8,690 nucleotides of DNA from Erysipelotrichia bacterium. GTDB lineage: Bacteria > Bacillota_I > Bacilli_A > Erysipelotrichales > Erysipelotrichaceae. A model generated the notes under the pieces. It saw only the letters and a list, made by a program, of their open reading frames with translations, was not told where the DNA came from and did not search any database. The position numbers were made by a program, and so were the translations under genes. Below, piece by piece: positions 7,249-8,690 of this stretch. The stretch is from contig SABF01000054.1 of the NCBI GenBank assembly GCA_009929095.1, positions 1-8,690 on the forward strand, given 5' to 3'. Each line of letters starts with the position of its first letter. Positions within the stretch are counted from its first letter, which is position 1.

Positions 7249-8690
7249 ATGGAGAGTGCACATCTGTTTAAAAAGACAAAAGTAGTATGTACGATTGGTC
7301 CATCCAGTGATACACCGGAAGTTATTGCTAAACTGGCTGAAGCTGGTATGAATATTGTCCGTCTTAATTTCAGCCATGGAACATATGAAGAGCATCTGAA
7401 TCGCATCAGAATGGTTCGAAAGGTCTCGGAAGAGACTGGAATTAATATTGCCGTTGATCTGGATACTAAAGGACCTGAGATTCGTCTTGGCGATTTTAAG
7501 GATGATACAGAGAACTATAAAAAAGGCGAGATCGTCTATGTCGAAAAGGCTGAAATCATGGGAACTCATGAGCGTTTCCATATTGCCTGCCCGGAACTCT
7601 TTGAGGATCTGAAACCAAATAACTCGATTCTGATCAATGATGGCAAGATGCGGCTGACTGTTCTGGAAAATGACGGTCAGGAACTCAAGTGCCGTGTTGA
7701 AGTGTCAGGACCGATCAGCTCAAAGAAAGGCTGCAACTGCCCGGGAGTTAAACTCTCCATGCCGTTTCTGTCTGTCAAGGATGAAGCAGATCTTCGCTTT
7801 GGCTGCCAGAATGATGTAGATTTTATCTCTGCATCCTTTGTTCGCCGTGCTTCTGATGTCAATCAGATTCGTAAAATACTGATCGAAGAAGGAAAACCGC
7901 ATATTCAGATCATTGCAAAGATTGAGAATCAGGAAGGCTTTGACAATCTGGATGAAATTCTGGAAGCAGCTGACGGAGTCATGGTAGCCCGCGGTGATCT
8001 TGGCGTAGAGATTCCTACTCAGATGGTACCGGTATACCAGAAAGCGATCATCAAAGCTGCTAACGTGATCGGCAAGCCGGCAATTACTGCAACTCATATG
8101 CTGGATTCCATGACTCATAACCCGCGCTGTACACGTGCTGAGGCATCTGACGTCTGCAATGCCGTACTGGATGGCAGTGACGGCGTTATGCTGAGCGCTG
8201 AATCTGCAGCCGGTGAATATCCGGTTGAGTCATGCGAGATGATGTCTGAGATCTGCGAAGAGGCTGAACGCATTATCCCTTACCGTGATCGTCTTGAAAT
8301 ATCCAAACGATCCGGCAACCGTACCATCCAGGATGCAATTGGCATTGCGGTGTCCGATTCAACACTGTCGCTTGAAAATATTGGTGCAGTTGTCGCCTTT
8401 ACCCAGGGCGGCACAACCGCACGACGTATTTCAAAGTTCCGTCCGTGCGTTCCTATCCTTGCAATTACCTTTACCAGAAGCACTCAGCGCAAGCTTGAAA
8501 GCTACTGGGGGGTGACACCGATTTTCTCAGATGTGCAGAATAATATGACAAATGATGATGACCTTGCCTGTCTGTTCGCAAAAGACTACGGTATTAAGCC
8601 AGGGCAGCTTATCATTCTGACTGCCGGATATCCGACAGGTGAAGGTTCTGCCAATATGATGAAGATAATTCATTCTCCTTTACTACCGTT
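7249..8690 (+). CDS. pyk: Pyruvate kinase (3' end cut off by window)
   Basis: Transfers phosphate from phosphoenolpyruvate to ADP, giving pyruvate and ATP in the last step of glycolysis. The frame is open to the right edge, showing 480 residues. The family marks are CTIGP at 14-18, Arg38 and NFSHG at 40-44, DTKGPEIR at 72-79, AKIENQEG at 223-230 (Lys224, metal ligand Glu226), ARGDLGVEIP at 247-256 (metal ligand Asp250), TATHMLDSM at 280-288 (Thr282 = rabbit T328), and SAESAAGEYP near 316-325. Glu77 corresponds to rabbit muscle Glu117, which predicts a K+-dependent enzyme. The C-terminal domain (from about 355) has FTQGGTTARRISKFRP, with the turn expected of the effector/phosphate region. The visible part already covers the usual core, so either the gene ends just beyond the edge or it carries the extra C-terminal domain found in B. 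subtilis Pyk; the window cannot tell. Gln is replaced by His in ATHM, and a C-N-C occurs at 162-164. Confidence 0.97.
   Translation, partial: MESAHLFKKTKVVCTIGPSSDTPEVIAKLAEAGMNIVRLNFSHGTYEEHLNRIRMVRKVSEETGINIAVDLDTKGPEIRLGDFKDDTENYKKGEIVYVEKAEIMGTHERFHIACPELFEDLKPNNSILINDGKMRLTVLENDGQELKCRVEVSGPISSKKGCNCPGVKLSMPFLSVKDEADLRFGCQNDVDFISASFVRRASDVNQIRKILIEEGKPHIQIIAKIENQEGFDNLDEILEAADGVMVARGDLGVEIPTQMVPVYQKAIIKAANVIGKPAITATHMLDSMTHNPRCTRAEASDVCNAVLDGSDGVMLSAESAAGEYPVESCEMMSEICEEAERIIPYRDRLEISKRSGNRTIQDAIGIAVSDSTLSLENIGAVVAFTQGGTTARRISKFRPCVPILAITFTRSTQRKLESYWGVTPIFSDVQNNMTNDDDLACLFAKDYGIKPGQLIILTAGYPTGEGSANMMKIIHSPLLP

Noticed and set aside
7222..8118. Two overlapping - strand open frames opposite pyk (119 and 132 codons)
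   Set aside because: They are shadows of the well-supported pyruvate kinase gene and show no ribosome binding site or domain.

Overview
The window is a gene-dense, single-strand stretch of a low-to-moderate GC Bacillota chromosome. All seven genes are on the + strand, and none is clearly transferred, broken or mobile. The best clue to the organism is the pairing of a Bacillus-type DnaB (helicase co-loader, not the helicase) with a DnaI-type AAA+ helicase loader. Together with a polA-mutM-coaE cluster and a pfkA-pyk cluster, this points to the Bacilli/Erysipelotrichia side of Bacillota. Erysipelotrichia is my impression from sequence style, not something I can prove here.

Region 1 (1-6201) is a replication and repair run: polA (5' end cut by the window), mutM, coaE, dnaB, dnaI. 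The genes are packed as one transcription unit. polA/mutM overlap by 1 base (TAATG), mutM and coaE are 7 bases apart, coaE/dnaB overlap by 1 base (TGATG), and dnaB/dnaI overlap by 4 bases (ATGA). This suggests translational coupling. The products cover gap filling and primer removal (PolA), excision of oxidised purines (MutM), the last step of CoA synthesis (CoaE), and loading of the replicative helicase (DnaB and DnaI).

Region 2 (6202-8690) is a glycolytic pair: pfkA (6-phosphofructokinase) and pyk (pyruvate kinase, cut by the right edge). A 51-base gap after dnaI carries a good extended -10 promoter and a strong Shine-Dalgarno sequence. A palindrome close to the CcpA-binding cre consensus lies just upstream, inside the end of dnaI. 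This is where transcription probably restarts, although read-through from the replication operon is possible because I see no terminator.

No RNA genes, CRISPR arrays, insertion sequences, attachment sites or replication origin are visible, and no gene-free stretch exceeds 51 bases. I do not see a previously undescribed system. The second-look items are the cre-like site, the junction of replication and glycolysis genes, and a few unusual residues in conserved motifs of PolA, PfkA and Pyk.
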